Made by a program: the position numbers and the translations under genes. Shown piece by piece: positions 33,561-42,928 of a stretch of DNA of 64,000 nucleotides. This DNA comes from Coniosporium tulheliwenetii. Taxonomy: Eukaryota > Ascomycota > Dothideomycetes. Position 1 is the stretch's first letter, and the number at the start of each line of letters is the position of its first letter. The notes beneath the pieces were generated by a model. The model was given only the letters and a program-made list of their open reading frames with translations. It was not told where the DNA came from and made no database searches. Location: assembly GCA_030247845.1 (NCBI GenBank), contig JAPDRP010000030.1, positions 1-64,000 of the forward strand, written 5' to 3'.

Positions 33561-34480
33561 ATGTCCGTTGGATTGGCTGATCTGCTGGATCCGTTCCAGT
33601 TGTACCCTGTGCACCAGGTATTGTGCTCTTATCTAGATGTCGGCTCCATCATTCGGTTGAGTCAGACGTGTAAGAGGGTTCGCATCTCGCTGCCATGTCC
33701 GCGGCGATTATGGGATGTGAATCGGTTGATTGGACGATTTATGGATGATCCTCAGTGCTTTCGAGAGGAGATGAGAAAGCATGGTGCTGTCATTTCTGGA
33801 GGTCTTGCCTTACAGTTTTTCGACAGAGCGGTATGGCAGGAGTCCGACATGGATGTGTTCGTTCGTGAAGGTCGAGGATCGAGAGCGCTTGGTCAGTATC
33901 TTGTTTATAAGGAGGGTTACTCTATGTCGAGGGAGACGTCGGAGGAAGCGTTTAGACGATACTTACGTTCTGTTGGAAAGGTCGGTGAGGGCTTGACATT
34001 AGCTTCAAACGTGTGCGGTGCTGATTTTGGAATATGCAGGTTGAGACGTATATTAAGATCGACGCCGGTGAGAGGAGTGTTGTGCAGATTATTGCAACTG
34101 TAAGGCAGCATCCGGTGGAGGCGATTGTGAGTGGCTTTTACGGTAGTGCGGTTATGAACATTATTACGTGGAATAGGGCCTATTCATTGTTTCCGAGGAC
34201 GACGTTTCTTAGGCGTGAGATGTGTGTGTTTCGGCATGTTGACTCTCGAGAGGAAGGCCAGCTTGCGAAGTACGAGGGACGTGGATGGAAGGAGTGTAAT
34301 TTGCATCCAGAAGGTGAAATACTGGATGCTAGAAGAGTGGGAGACTCTCGGACTTGGGTGATTAAGCTCGGCGAGAGCGAAGAAGAGGATAATGCTAATA
34401 CTGACGTTGAGAGCTGGAGGTTTGCGGTTGGAGAACGTCGTATGGTGTTGTTGAAGAGATTGTTTCTAGGGATTCTCTAG
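33561..34480 (+). CDS. unit 11: F-box protein
   Basis: Proposed exons 33561-33980 and 34040-34480, 286 residues, joined in phase 0 by a 59-base intron. The acceptor ATGCAG is good; the donor GTCGGT is weak, so the exon 1 end may be off by a few codons. The N-terminus (YPVHQVLCSYLDVGSIIRLS then CKRVR) has the F-box pattern. The rest (AVISGGLALQFFDRAVWQES, DMDVF; later VQIIAT and MNIITWNRAYSLFPRTTF) matches a common fungal family of F-box proteins. F-box proteins recruit targets to SCF ubiquitin ligase through Skp1. Nanoviruses use an F-box protein, Clink, to manipulate the host cell cycle, so a comparable role is attractive but inferred. This gene looks captured from a fungal host. Confidence 0.75.
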
Positions 34481-34514
34481 CAGGACTTCATGTCCTAGTA
34501 TTCTTTGTGGTACA

Positions 34515-34548
34515 CGGGGGGATGCAAGGCATGGGGGCGGAGCCCCCG
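34515..34548 (+). promoter_or_regulatory. unit 11 post-gene double hairpin
   Basis: First stem ATGC-AAG-GCAT, the shortest loop form; second stem GGGGGC-GGA-GCCCCC. Confidence 0.7.
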
Positions 34549-34739
34549 ATAGACAGTGGAGGAGCACTAAGGATGGATTCGTTGGAGATGGAGTACTTAA
34601 GATGGATGTAACACTCGGTTAGAGTTGCTTGGGCCTTCGATGCGACGGTAGGAGCGTGGCGTAGCCACAGAGCGCAGCGAGGTACACGGAAGTGGGTGGT
34701 GCAGCCACGGTACTGGAAGTACTTTTAGCGTGGGCCAAC

Positions 34740-34774
34740 GTCAACTGATCTTACTATGATTCCGATCAGTTGAC
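34740..34774 (+). other. rolling-circle origin, units 11/12
   Basis: Perfect stem and loop; nick before 34760. Left flank GGGCCAAC. Confidence 0.85.
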
Positions 34775-35096
34775 GGGCCCAGCGGCCCAAACTTAATTAC
34801 ATAATCGAGTGCAACGAGAAGATCATAATCTGGAGTGAAACGGAAGAACTTGTTAATCCGAAATGCCAATGAAGGAACGACACCAGGCACAGGACGGGTT
34901 GGGACCAACGCCAAGATGGCAGCAAATGGTAGCACATGGTCTTAGCGTCAGTAGTACTTAATGGGGGACACACCCATATGCTTTGGCTTCTGCCTTCTCT
35001 TCCGCTTCGCCTCCATTGCTTTCAGCAATTCCCCTTTCACTTGCCGCTCCGTGAGTGGATTGTCCAGGCCTAAGATTGGTTCTTAGGTAGGTTACG

Positions 35097-35837
35097 ATGG
35101 CTAGTAAGGTCTATGTCAAAGGCGCTCCCGAGTTTGATGGAAGGGCAGCTAAGGCGAAGAAGTTTGTGTTACGCAGTACTGTGTGTTTCGTGACTTGGTC
35201 GCAGAGTCGCATTCATGACCATGAGCTGTTCTATCGGAGGCTTCGGCGGATTATGCCTAGTGGTACGGAGATTTTCGGTGGTAAGGAGCTTCATCATGAT
35301 GGGAATCCTCACTATCATGCAGTTTTGCGATTTCCGTATCGCGTGAATTGGCAGGATGCGCGTAAGAAGCTGATGGTTACGGGACCTGATGGGGACGTTG
35401 ATACGGAGGCGATTCGGATCGTGGTGCCGGATAAGACGGAGTCGGTGGGTGACTTTCTTCGGCGCACTCAGTCTTATTGTGCAAAGAATCACAATCCCTG
35501 GTTGTTTGGAGAGAGATTCGGTAATGGTGTGATCCGTTGTGAGGACGAAATTGGTGAGGAGGATACGGATGTACGGGCTGTAGGTGGAACGCCAGGCGAG
35601 AGGCGGCACTGTGCGGAGTGTTCTTGCTTGGTCGGCGTCGGAGTCGTGTGCTTCTGCGCTGCGTGTGTTGAGAGGGTGTGGCAGGTCAGGAAGCAGGCTC
35701 TTTGGGCTGAGCGTGAGACGCTTAAGGCTGAGGTTGTTGCGTTGCGAGCTCGGTTTGCGGAGATGCAGAGGTTGTGTAGGGAGTTGTTGGCAGTGAGTGC
35801 AACCGGCATGAATGACGTGGTGCTCGTTGATGAGTAG
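35097..35837 (+). CDS. unit 12: helicase-less Rep, second copy
   Basis: Protein identical to that of unit 6 (26385-27125). The copies also match in promoter, leader and downstream region. Confidence 0.85.
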   Translation: MASKVYVKGAPEFDGRAAKAKKFVLRSTVCFVTWSQSRIHDHELFYRRLRRIMPSGTEIFGGKELHHDGNPHYHAVLRFPYRVNWQDARKKLMVTGPDGDVDTEAIRIVVPDKTESVGDFLRRTQSYCAKNHNPWLFGERFGNGVIRCEDEIGEEDTDVRAVGGTPGERRHCAECSCLVGVGVVCFCAACVERVWQVRKQALWAERETLKAEVVALRARFAEMQRLCRELLAVSATGMNDVVLVDE

Positions 35838-36173
35838 GAGAGACGTGTGGTTGTAGTGCTTGTCGTTCTGTCCGCGCTTGCTTACGTTCCTTTCTTCCTC
35901 TAGTATTCTTTGTGGTTGAGCGGGGGTTCCGACCGAAGGGAGGAATGGGGCGCAGCCCCCGAGGGAAGAGACTACTAGCAGATCAGATGGACTTGTTGCA
36001 GAAGGAGGACTTGAGGTGGATTTGCTGGAGATGGCGATTGAGACGGACAGTGAGCTCGGTTAGAGTTGTATGGAGAGTAAGGATGAAAGCGACGGTAGGA
36101 GCGGGCGGTAGCCTGTGTCGATAGACATGGAACGTAGTGACGCCTTGAGGGCTGACTTTTCAGCTGGGCCACC

Positions 36174-36208
36174 GTCAACTGATCTTACTATGATTCCGAT
36201 CAGTTGAC
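36174..36208 (+). other. rolling-circle origin, units 12/13
   Basis: Perfect stem and loop; nick before 36194; followed by CCCAAAAATTAACTGG. Confidence 0.85.
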
Positions 36209-36642
36209 GGGCCCAGCGGCCCAAAAATTAACTGGAGTGGAACGGAAGATCTCTTATTCCGAGCACGTGAGGAACTTCATAATCGAAGTGGAACGGAGAA
36301 ACTACTAATCCGAGCCACGTGAGGAACACCAGACTAAGGGAGCTTTGCTGCCATTGCCCGTAGGTGCTGCCATTGTTGGCACAACAGATAACTAGGGCGC
36401 TAGCCCATCACACAGTACTTAATGGTGGATGCACCCAGCCTTGACTGCTTGTCTTTCGCTGTCGCTGCACTGCATCGCTGACGTGATTGCGTTACGCTTG
36501 TGGTTTTGCTCGACTCCGAGACCAGGTCTGTTAGGCCTGGCGTTGTGATCACTTCTTTGTAGGTAGTGGAGGTTACGTTTATAGCTCTTCTGATCTCATC
36601 CGGACTCGGATTCTGTGCTGTAGGTATTGGAGAGGGGCACCG

Positions 36643-37314
36643 ATGTGAGGCTGTCATCTGTTGAGACTGACTGGATTGACGGTAGGGTTTATATCTATCC
36701 GACCAACCGGGAGTGGCACGTTGTCTTTCTACGTCGTTTTGCTCGGACGGAGAGCTGTGCGTGTTAGTCTTTTGACGCGTAGCCTTGGTGTTGGTGGCTT
36801 TTGCATACCGCGAATGCGATGCGTTGGATGGTACAGGGTACTGTTTTTGACAGATGGGTTTGTCCGTGTGGGGACTTGGACTGTCGGCCTCCCGTTCGTC
36901 CTTATGCCTTAGCTCGTGATGGACGTTGGGTGAAATGTCCGGTTGGTTCGCGAGAGGCGGAATTGCATCTTTGGCGTAACCGCATAAGTGTTTTGCGGTT
37001 TTTTGAAGAGGCACGTGGCTCGCTTAAACGTGGCGATGGATACCTTTGCCCGTTCTGTGTGTGTATCATTTGTGGTGAGGACGAATTTATCGGTCACGTT
37101 GAGGGTGAGGATAGAAGGCTTGAGGACGAGTTGTATAACCTTTTGGAAGCGCGGCAGAGAGAGGATGGTGAGTCTTTTGATCGAGGCCTGGTTGTTAGGA
37201 CTGATCTGGTGTGTAGGCTATGATGCACAAAGGTGTGAGCGGGAAGTCGATTGGCTGGATGATGTGTATGAGCAGTGGGATGAGCGCCATTGTGATTTGT
37301 TGGTGTACGAGTAG
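36643..37314 (+). CDS. unit 13: Cys-rich orphan protein, several introns
   Basis: Proposed exons 36643-36644, 36686-36760, 36854-37167 and 37217-37314, 162 residues. The last intron (37168-37216; GTGAGT...TAG) is convincing. The middle one has a weak donor (GTGTTA). The first would split the start codon, AT before and G after a 41-base intron (GTGAGG, branch CTGAC, GTAG), because no in-frame ATG exists otherwise. A simpler but less satisfying start is ATG 36819. The protein has two cysteine groups (WVCPCGDLDC and YLCPFCVCIICGEDEF) that could form a zinc domain, an acidic helical region and the end DDVYEQWDERHCDLLVYE. The early segment REWHVVFLRRF looks a little like Rep motif II. Family unknown. 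Confidence 0.45.
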
Positions 37315-37627
37315 ATGGAAGTGAAGTATGAGGTTGTGCCTATTGTTCCACTCATTTCTTCTTAGTATCCTCTAGTGTTCATTCTGGTACGCGGGGATGC
37401 GAAGCATGGGGCGGAGCCCCCGAGGACAGCATGAAGGAGTACTTGAGATACACACGGAGATGGAGGATTTGAGATGGACTTGTTGGAGACGGACATAACA
37501 CTCGGCTAGAGTTGCTTGGGCCTTTGATGCGACGGTAGGAGCGTGGCGTAGCCACATGAGCGTAGCGAGGTACAACGTAGTTGGTGGGTGGTACAGCCAT
37601 TTTTGATGTAGAATCAAGTGGGCCACC

Positions 37628-37662
37628 GTCAACTGATCTTACTATGATTCCGATCAGTTGAC
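37628..37662 (+). other. rolling-circle origin, units 13/14
   Basis: Perfect stem and loop; nick before 37648. Right flank CCCACAGGCCC. Confidence 0.85.
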
Positions 37663-37842
37663 GGGCCCACAGGCCCAACTTACATAAGACGAGTGAAGCG
37701 AGGAAGGATTTACTATTAATCCGGAATGGAATGGAGGAAGGTTTAATGGCAGCAGCTGCCATCTTGGCAAGTCACGGATCCGTGCGCACGATAGGTATAT
37801 AGAAGGAGTATTCCTCGATTGTTATTTATCGGTAGAGTCACG

Positions 37843-39036
37843 ATGGATTCTGAGTGTGATCTTGAGTTGATGCGTCCCTCATGGGTGCGCCCTAGGAGTT
37901 CTACTCCGAGCACGGTTAGTGTTTCTGGTTCGGATGAGCAGGAGGCTTCTGTTAAGAAGTTTGTGTTGCATGCTACGTATTGCTATGTGACGTGGTCACA
38001 GAGTCGGATCGATGATCATGAGGAGTTTTATTGCAAACTACGCGCCAGGATGCCGCATGGCACGGAGATATTTGGTGGTAAGGAGTTGCATGAGGATGGA
38101 TTTCCTCACTATCACGTTGTGATGAAGTTTCCTCGACGGATACATTGGAGAGATGCGCGTAAGAAGTTCGTGTTGGAGAGATCCGATGGTGTGGTTGACA
38201 CGGAGGCGATTCGGATCGTGGTGCCGGACCTTTATCAGCCGGTAAGTGAGTTTCTCGATCATACTCAGGCTTACTGTGCGAAGGATGACAATCCGTGGAT
38301 GTTCGGAGAGCGCATTGAAGGGGTCTCGACTGCCAAAGCGTTACGGAAGCGCGTTTTTGCGGAGATTGTTAACGAGCCGGATTACGATCGGGCGAGTAAG
38401 ATGATTAAGGAGTACGATCCGTATGAGTACGTGATGCGATATATCTCTATTCAGCGGTTTCTGGAGACTCGGCGGCGTGTTCCCGCTGTGCGGGCTGTGG
38501 AAGCGCTGTCTTTTGAGCCGAGTCCCTGGCGACTTCCTCCAGAGGTTGAGGAGTGGAAGCGACAGAACATTGATGATCCTTCGCCTGGGCGTAAGAGGCC
38601 ACTGGTACTCATCGGACCTTCACGGACTGGTAAAACCAAGTGGGCGGAATCGTTCGGCAAACCTTTTAGTATGAGTAAGCGGTGGAACATGGCTAGTTAC
38701 TGCGCGGATGCGACGCATGTGGTTGTGAACGATGTTGACGCGCGGAGCTTTGGAGTATCCGGTGAAAGTTATTGGCGTGAGGTTTTAGGTTGTCAGGAGG
38801 AGTTTGATGCGTCTGATCGCTACGCTAAGACGGAGCGGTTATTGTGGAATTTTGCTTGTGTTTGGACTTGCAACCCTGACCAGGACCCTAGGCGGTACTC
38901 GGAGGTTGCGGATTACTTGAAGGATACCGGGGCAGTTGTGGTTGAGCTTACTGCGAAGTTGTATGTTGACTCCAGTTTGGTCCAGCAGGGGGATGCGACC
39001 GGAGGGAGCATGGGGCGCAGCCCCCGAGAGCACTAG
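37843..39036 (+). CDS. rep: unit 14: replication initiator Rep (HUH nuclease + SF3 helicase)
   Basis: 397 residues from ATG 37843, just after TATATAG near 37796. Nuclease: motif I VTWSQ (49-53), motif II HYHVVM with His89 and His91, a GRS-like basic stretch (98-112), and motif III YCAK with nucleophile Tyr144 and Lys147. Helicase: Walker A GPSRTGKT (258-265), Walker B VVVNDVD (293-299), and motif C ending at Asn344 (CVWTCN). Rep should nick the origin loop, stay covalently attached, drive rolling-circle replication as a helicase and rejoin the circle. It is presumably the trans-acting Rep for all units. VTWSQ and the GRS-like stretch suggest the geminivirus/genomovirus side of CRESS viruses. 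The last 13 codons and the stop lie inside the post-gene hairpin. No intron is needed. Confidence 0.93.
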   Translation: MDSECDLELMRPSWVRPRSSTPSTVSVSGSDEQEASVKKFVLHATYCYVTWSQSRIDDHEEFYCKLRARMPHGTEIFGGKELHEDGFPHYHVVMKFPRRIHWRDARKKFVLERSDGVVDTEAIRIVVPDLYQPVSEFLDHTQAYCAKDDNPWMFGERIEGVSTAKALRKRVFAEIVNEPDYDRASKMIKEYDPYEYVMRYISIQRFLETRRRVPAVRAVEALSFEPSPWRLPPEVEEWKRQNIDDPSPGRKRPLVLIGPSRTGKTKWAESFGKPFSMSKRWNMASYCADATHVVVNDVDARSFGVSGESYWREVLGCQEEFDASDRYAKTERLLWNFACVWTCNPDQDPRRYSEVADYLKDTGAVVVELTAKLYVDSSLVQQGDATGGSMGRSPREH

Positions 39037-39115
39037 AGGTGGTGAGAGGGTAGCGAAGAGGAGGAGGATGGTAGGACGACGGAGGTGGTGAAGCCTGACT
39101 TTCAAGTGGGCCACC

Positions 39116-39150
39116 GTCAACTGATCTTACTATGATTCCGATCAGTTGAC
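39116..39150 (+). other. rolling-circle origin, units 14/15
   Basis: Perfect stem and loop; nick before 39136; left flank AAGTGGGCCACC. Confidence 0.85.
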
Positions 39151-39343
39151 GGGCCCAGCGGCCCAAGTTACATAAGACGACTGGAAGGAGGAAGGATTTA
39201 CTATTAATCCGTAACAAAGTGGAGGAAGGTTTAGCTGCCATCTTGGTTCAGTATGGTAATGGCAGCAGCTACCATTCTTGGCGTGACTACGATAGGGTAT
39301 ATAGTCGTGGGTTCACTCGCATGTTTCTTGCTGTGCAATAGTC

Positions 39344-40369
39344 ATGGCTTACCGTAGGAATGGATCGGGGTATTACCCCAAACGTAATTCGAAGGGTTAC
39401 CGCAAGGCTTCATCGTCGTCGACGTCGTATGGAAAGAAGCGTCGTGTTGGTAAGAAGTCGTCTGGCAAGACTAATAATCGAGCACTGCAGAAGATTGTGC
39501 GCGAGGAGACCATCAAAGCCTTGAGAGGTCCCGCTCAGCGAGTCAGTGTGACGAGTTTTCCTGTCGAGGTGCCAATTTGCAGTGAGTCGGAACGGTCGAA
39601 GTACTCGTATTTTCGGGTGCCGGTCACGCAGGTTATTCCGTTGCAGCGCGGCCCTGGTCTTCCTGCGGACGATCGTTGGAGACGCCAGAACAAGGTATAT
39701 GTCAAGGGCGTTTGTGTACGCATGCTCGTTAGTTATGCGATTACCGTTGGAGTGATGGGCGTTTGCTATCCGGCAAAGGTGCAGAAGGCGGCGATTTCGG
39801 TTGACGGTGAGCCTGCGCATTCTTTCCTGCTAGGTAAGAAGGATGCAAAGACAATTCGTCTTTTGAGCTTGGAGGAGACTGAGTTTGTCGCTTCCAAGGA
39901 TGGACCGTTCAGTGTGGTGTGTGGTGCAAACGGAGTGGCCATGTTGGATTCACCGGACCAGAGTTTGTTTAACTGTCGGCTGGCGAAGGGTGCTGGAGCT
40001 CCTGTGGGAGAGGCGCGCTGGAGAGTTGAGAAAGGTGGTGCGGTTCAGAAGGGTCGCACTTTTGCTGCTGAGTTTCATGTTACCAGCAACATGCGCACTC
40101 CGAATTCTGGTGCTCTAGGCGGCCATTGTCAGATGGATACACGGGTGATCGAGGTGTATTGGGAGATTGATAAGGAGATTGAATTTGTTGCGGAGATGTC
40201 TCGCCAGCCGGTGTTTGAGAATCATTTGGAGTTGATGTTTGGAGTGCAGGCTTTGAAGGTTCTTTCGGCTGAGAGTGGTTCTGTTACGAGTACGAGTGGT
40301 ACTGCGCACCTGATTCCTGTGGAGTGTGGACGCATTTCTAATGTTATGGTGGATGTGTATTACTCTTAG
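39344..40369 (+). CDS. unit 15: probable capsid protein
   Basis: 341 residues from ATG 39344, after TATATAG near 39300. The first 65 residues are rich in Arg, Lys, Ser and Tyr (MAYRRNGSGYYPKRNSKGYR and onward to GKKRRVGKKSSGKTNNR), like the DNA-binding and nuclear-targeting arm of geminivirus, genomovirus and circovirus coat proteins. The remaining 270 residues alternate short strands and turns without long helices and fit a jelly-roll fold. No sequence motif proves the capsid role. It rests on the basic arm, length, position and three copies in the window (15, 23, 32). A basic nucleoprotein of another kind is the alternative. Confidence 0.75.
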   Translation: MAYRRNGSGYYPKRNSKGYRKASSSSTSYGKKRRVGKKSSGKTNNRALQKIVREETIKALRGPAQRVSVTSFPVEVPICSESERSKYSYFRVPVTQVIPLQRGPGLPADDRWRRQNKVYVKGVCVRMLVSYAITVGVMGVCYPAKVQKAAISVDGEPAHSFLLGKKDAKTIRLLSLEETEFVASKDGPFSVVCGANGVAMLDSPDQSLFNCRLAKGAGAPVGEARWRVEKGGAVQKGRTFAAEFHVTSNMRTPNSGALGGHCQMDTRVIEVYWEIDKEIEFVAEMSRQPVFENHLELMFGVQALKVLSAESGSVTSTSGTAHLIPVECGRISNVMVDVYYS

Positions 40370-40402
40370 GTTGTTTGTTGATTGATCTCTTTTGTAGTGC
40401 GG

Positions 40403-40442
40403 CGGGGGTTCCGACCGAAGGGAGGAAGGGGTGCAACCCCCG
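40403..40442 (+). promoter_or_regulatory. unit 15 post-gene double hairpin
   Basis: First stem TTCC / GGAA with the long loop GACCGAAGGGA; second stem GGGGT-GCA-ACCCC. The same TTCC/GGAA form is in units 6, 12 and 16. Confidence 0.7.
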
Positions 40443-40600
40443 AATACACAGCTTAAGTGCAGATAGAATGGAGTTTTTGCTTGATTGATTGACAGGGCCT
40501 GTTGCGACGGTAGGAGCGTGGCGTAGCCACAGAGCGCAGCGAGGTACACGGAAGTGGGTGGTGATCTCACAGTACTGGAAGTACTTTTCTTTGGGCCAAC

Positions 40601-40635
40601 GTCAACTGATCTTACTATGATTCCGATCAGTTGAC
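40601..40635 (+). other. rolling-circle origin, units 15/16
   Basis: Perfect stem and loop; nick before 40621. Left flank GGGCCAAC, unlike the second copy of this unit (unit 23). Confidence 0.85.
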
Positions 40636-40975
40636 GGGCCCAGCGGCCCAACTTTAGTCGCTAATCGGAGTGGAACGGAGAAATCTTTATTCCGTAATGG
40701 AATGGAGGAACACCATAATCCGAATGAAATGAAGGAACTTGTTGCTGCCATCTTGGCGACTGTAGCGTAATGGCAGCTTCTGACACAGCTGGACAGACAT
40801 GGACAGTGCGTTAGCTTACTGTTGAATACTTAAATGGGGGACTCCCCATCTATTCTTCTTTCGCTCTCTCTTCACTCCATGCCTGTTGGCATTGCGTTCC
40901 GCTGCCGCTTTAATCTTTACCATTTGTAGGCGCGTTAGGACTAAGGATTGGTTGATCTGCACGTTGAGCAAGGCG

Positions 40976-41626
40976 ATGGAGTGGATACGGTGGTTGGTTG
41001 TAGACTTTGCTGGGTCGAGTATTGCAGATGAAAACGAGTTTGAGAGGTTGCTAAGGGCGAAGCTGGTAGAGGCGCAGGTTTTTAGATATGGGCTGCGTCG
41101 AGGAAGCCGGAAGGAGCATGTCCCTTCTAGATTCTATGGCGTTCGAGAGACACGGCAGGACAAGGTCGGGTGCATCCCACTGTATAGGTATGAAGTACTT
41201 GTCCTGTTTGATGATAAGGTCGGATTTGAGGATTTTGATCACGTTAAGGCTACGCTTGAGCTCTGTGATGGGAGCACGATGGCGGTTGAGTGGTCGAGAG
41301 GCAAGGTGCGACAGACTGGAGAGGTACCTCTAAGGGATGAAGACGAACTGTGCTTTGAAGAGCTAGCGCTAGTGCAGGCGTTTATTGCGGGAGAGTTTGA
41401 GGGCGTGCACGAGGAAGAACGGCGTGCGTTTGGGACAAAGTTTGATGTTGCAGAGGAGCTTATGGTTGTTAAGGAGCGACGCGTGTCACAGAGGTGAGTG
41501 CAGCATGGTGTGATAGGCTAAAGTAACGGCTGACTGGACTTGTATAGGATGAAGTGGAGCGCTTTGACGGAGCAAGGGCCGTCTAAGGGTAGTGGTGACG
41601 CGGGAGCGGTTGAGGATAAGGTGTAG
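40976..41626 (+). CDS. unit 16: probable Rep-derived protein without catalytic residues, one intron
   Basis: Exons 40976-41493 and 41548-41626, 198 residues; the 54-base intron has donor GTGAGT, branch CTGAC and acceptor TATAG and keeps phase. NEFERLLRAKL followed later by YRYEVLVLFDDKVGF repeats the helix-then-strand pattern of Rep motif II (HYHVVMKF), with Arg71 and Glu73 in place of the histidines. An acidic helical part follows (DEDELCFEELALVQAF). Similarity to Rep is weaker than for units 1 and 4. The promoter is TACTTAAATGGGGGA near 40829. Confidence 0.6.
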
Positions 41627-42037
41627 CAGATTGCGGCAGCTTTGCTTGACACGTTCTATTTGTAGACTCTTTGTATCTGTCTACCTTCTTGCTCTAGCAT
41701 TTCGGCACTCCGGCGTTCTAGCGCTCTCGTGGCTTCACTAGACTTCGTGGTTAGCCTGCTTCTCCTAGCATTCTACTGTGGAGCGCGGGGGTTCCGACCG
41801 AAGGGAGGAAGGGGTGCAACCCCCGAGGGAAGAGACTACTAGCAGATCAGATGGACTTGTTGCAGAAGGAGGACTTGAGGTGGATTTGCTGGAGATGGCG
41901 ATTGAGACGGACAGTGAGCTCGGTTAGAGTTGTATGGAGAGTAAGGATGAAAGCGACGGTAGGAGCGGGCGGTAGCCTGTGTCGATAGACATGGAACGTA
42001 GTGACGCCTTGAGGGCTGACTTTTCAGCTGGGCCACC

Positions 42038-42072
42038 GTCAACTGATCTTACTATGATTCCGATCAGTTGAC
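42038..42072 (+). other. rolling-circle origin, units 16/17
   Basis: Perfect stem and loop; nick before 42058. Confidence 0.85.
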
Positions 42073-42410
42073 GGGCCCAGCGGCCCAACTTAATTACATA
42101 AGCGAACGCAGTGAGAAAGTAATCCGTAATGAAATGAAGGAAAACCACTAAGGCAGACTTGCTGCCATTGCTGCCATTACAAATGGAGACAGATGGTCTC
42201 GGCGTTAGCTTACCTTGAATACTTAATGGGGTGCATCGCCCACTCCTTCCTGCTTTTGTGGATACACATCTGCTTTCCGCTCCCGCTTCGCTCCCGCTCC
42301 TTGTGGTGTGGAGCTCGCTGGTCGCTCTGACTGTGGAAGGCACTTTGGGACCAGGTCTTATCCGTCGTGTACGTAGTGCGGGTCTTTGGTGAGTTAAGGT
42401 TGGTCTCTCT

Positions 42411-42445
42411 GGGTGGCTGCGCCCCCATGGCTTGCGCCATCCCCC
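42411..42445 (+). promoter_or_regulatory. unit 17 leader hairpins: inverted copy of the post-gene element
   Basis: On the minus strand: GGGGGATGGC-GCAA-GCCATGGGGG, then a GGC-GCA-GCC core, nearly the same as the post-gene element on the plus strand. Confidence 0.6.
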
Positions 42446-42928
42446 TGCAGGATAGAATGAATACTGTGTTCTTCTTTGGCCGGTAGGCTGATGTAGCATT
42501 GTAGGTGGTGAGGCCGGTTTGGTCTCTCTCTCTCTCTGTTTACTGTGATGGAGCGATGGTGGAGTCGTTGATATGAGTAACTAAATGATTGGCTGATTGA
42601 TTGAGAATGATGATTGATTGATTGATTGATTGATTAAGCGATTGAGAGATGGCAAATGAATCAAGTGGGGATACTTGGTGGCTGTTGTTTGATTGCTGCC
42701 ATTAGCTGCCATTAGCTGCCATTCACGCATGGACACAGATGGACAGCGCGTTAGCTTACCTTGAATACTTAAATGATGGGATGCCTACTGTCGGTCGCGC
42801 CTTCTTAACTTCATTCTCCTCTGGCATAGCATGAGGTAACGGAGTGTTCACCAGTAGGCGTTGCGCTCGGGTTGGGCTTGGCCTCCTGTGGTGACTTGTG
42901 TCTTCGCCGGGTGACGCGGCGCTTGTAT

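Noticed and set aside
34034..34480. A separate gene starting at 34034
   Set aside because: It is the second exon of the F-box protein of unit 11. ATATGCAG before it is an acceptor, and its content continues the F-box family.
37819..37842. A longer Rep starting upstream of 37843
   Set aside because: The extension begins with TTG and lies right after the TATA box. ATG 37843 is the first usable start.
42600..42660. The GATTGATT repeat as a CRISPR or telomere repeat
   Set aside because: Units are four bases long without spacers, and the motif is not a fungal telomere repeat. It is a simple sequence.
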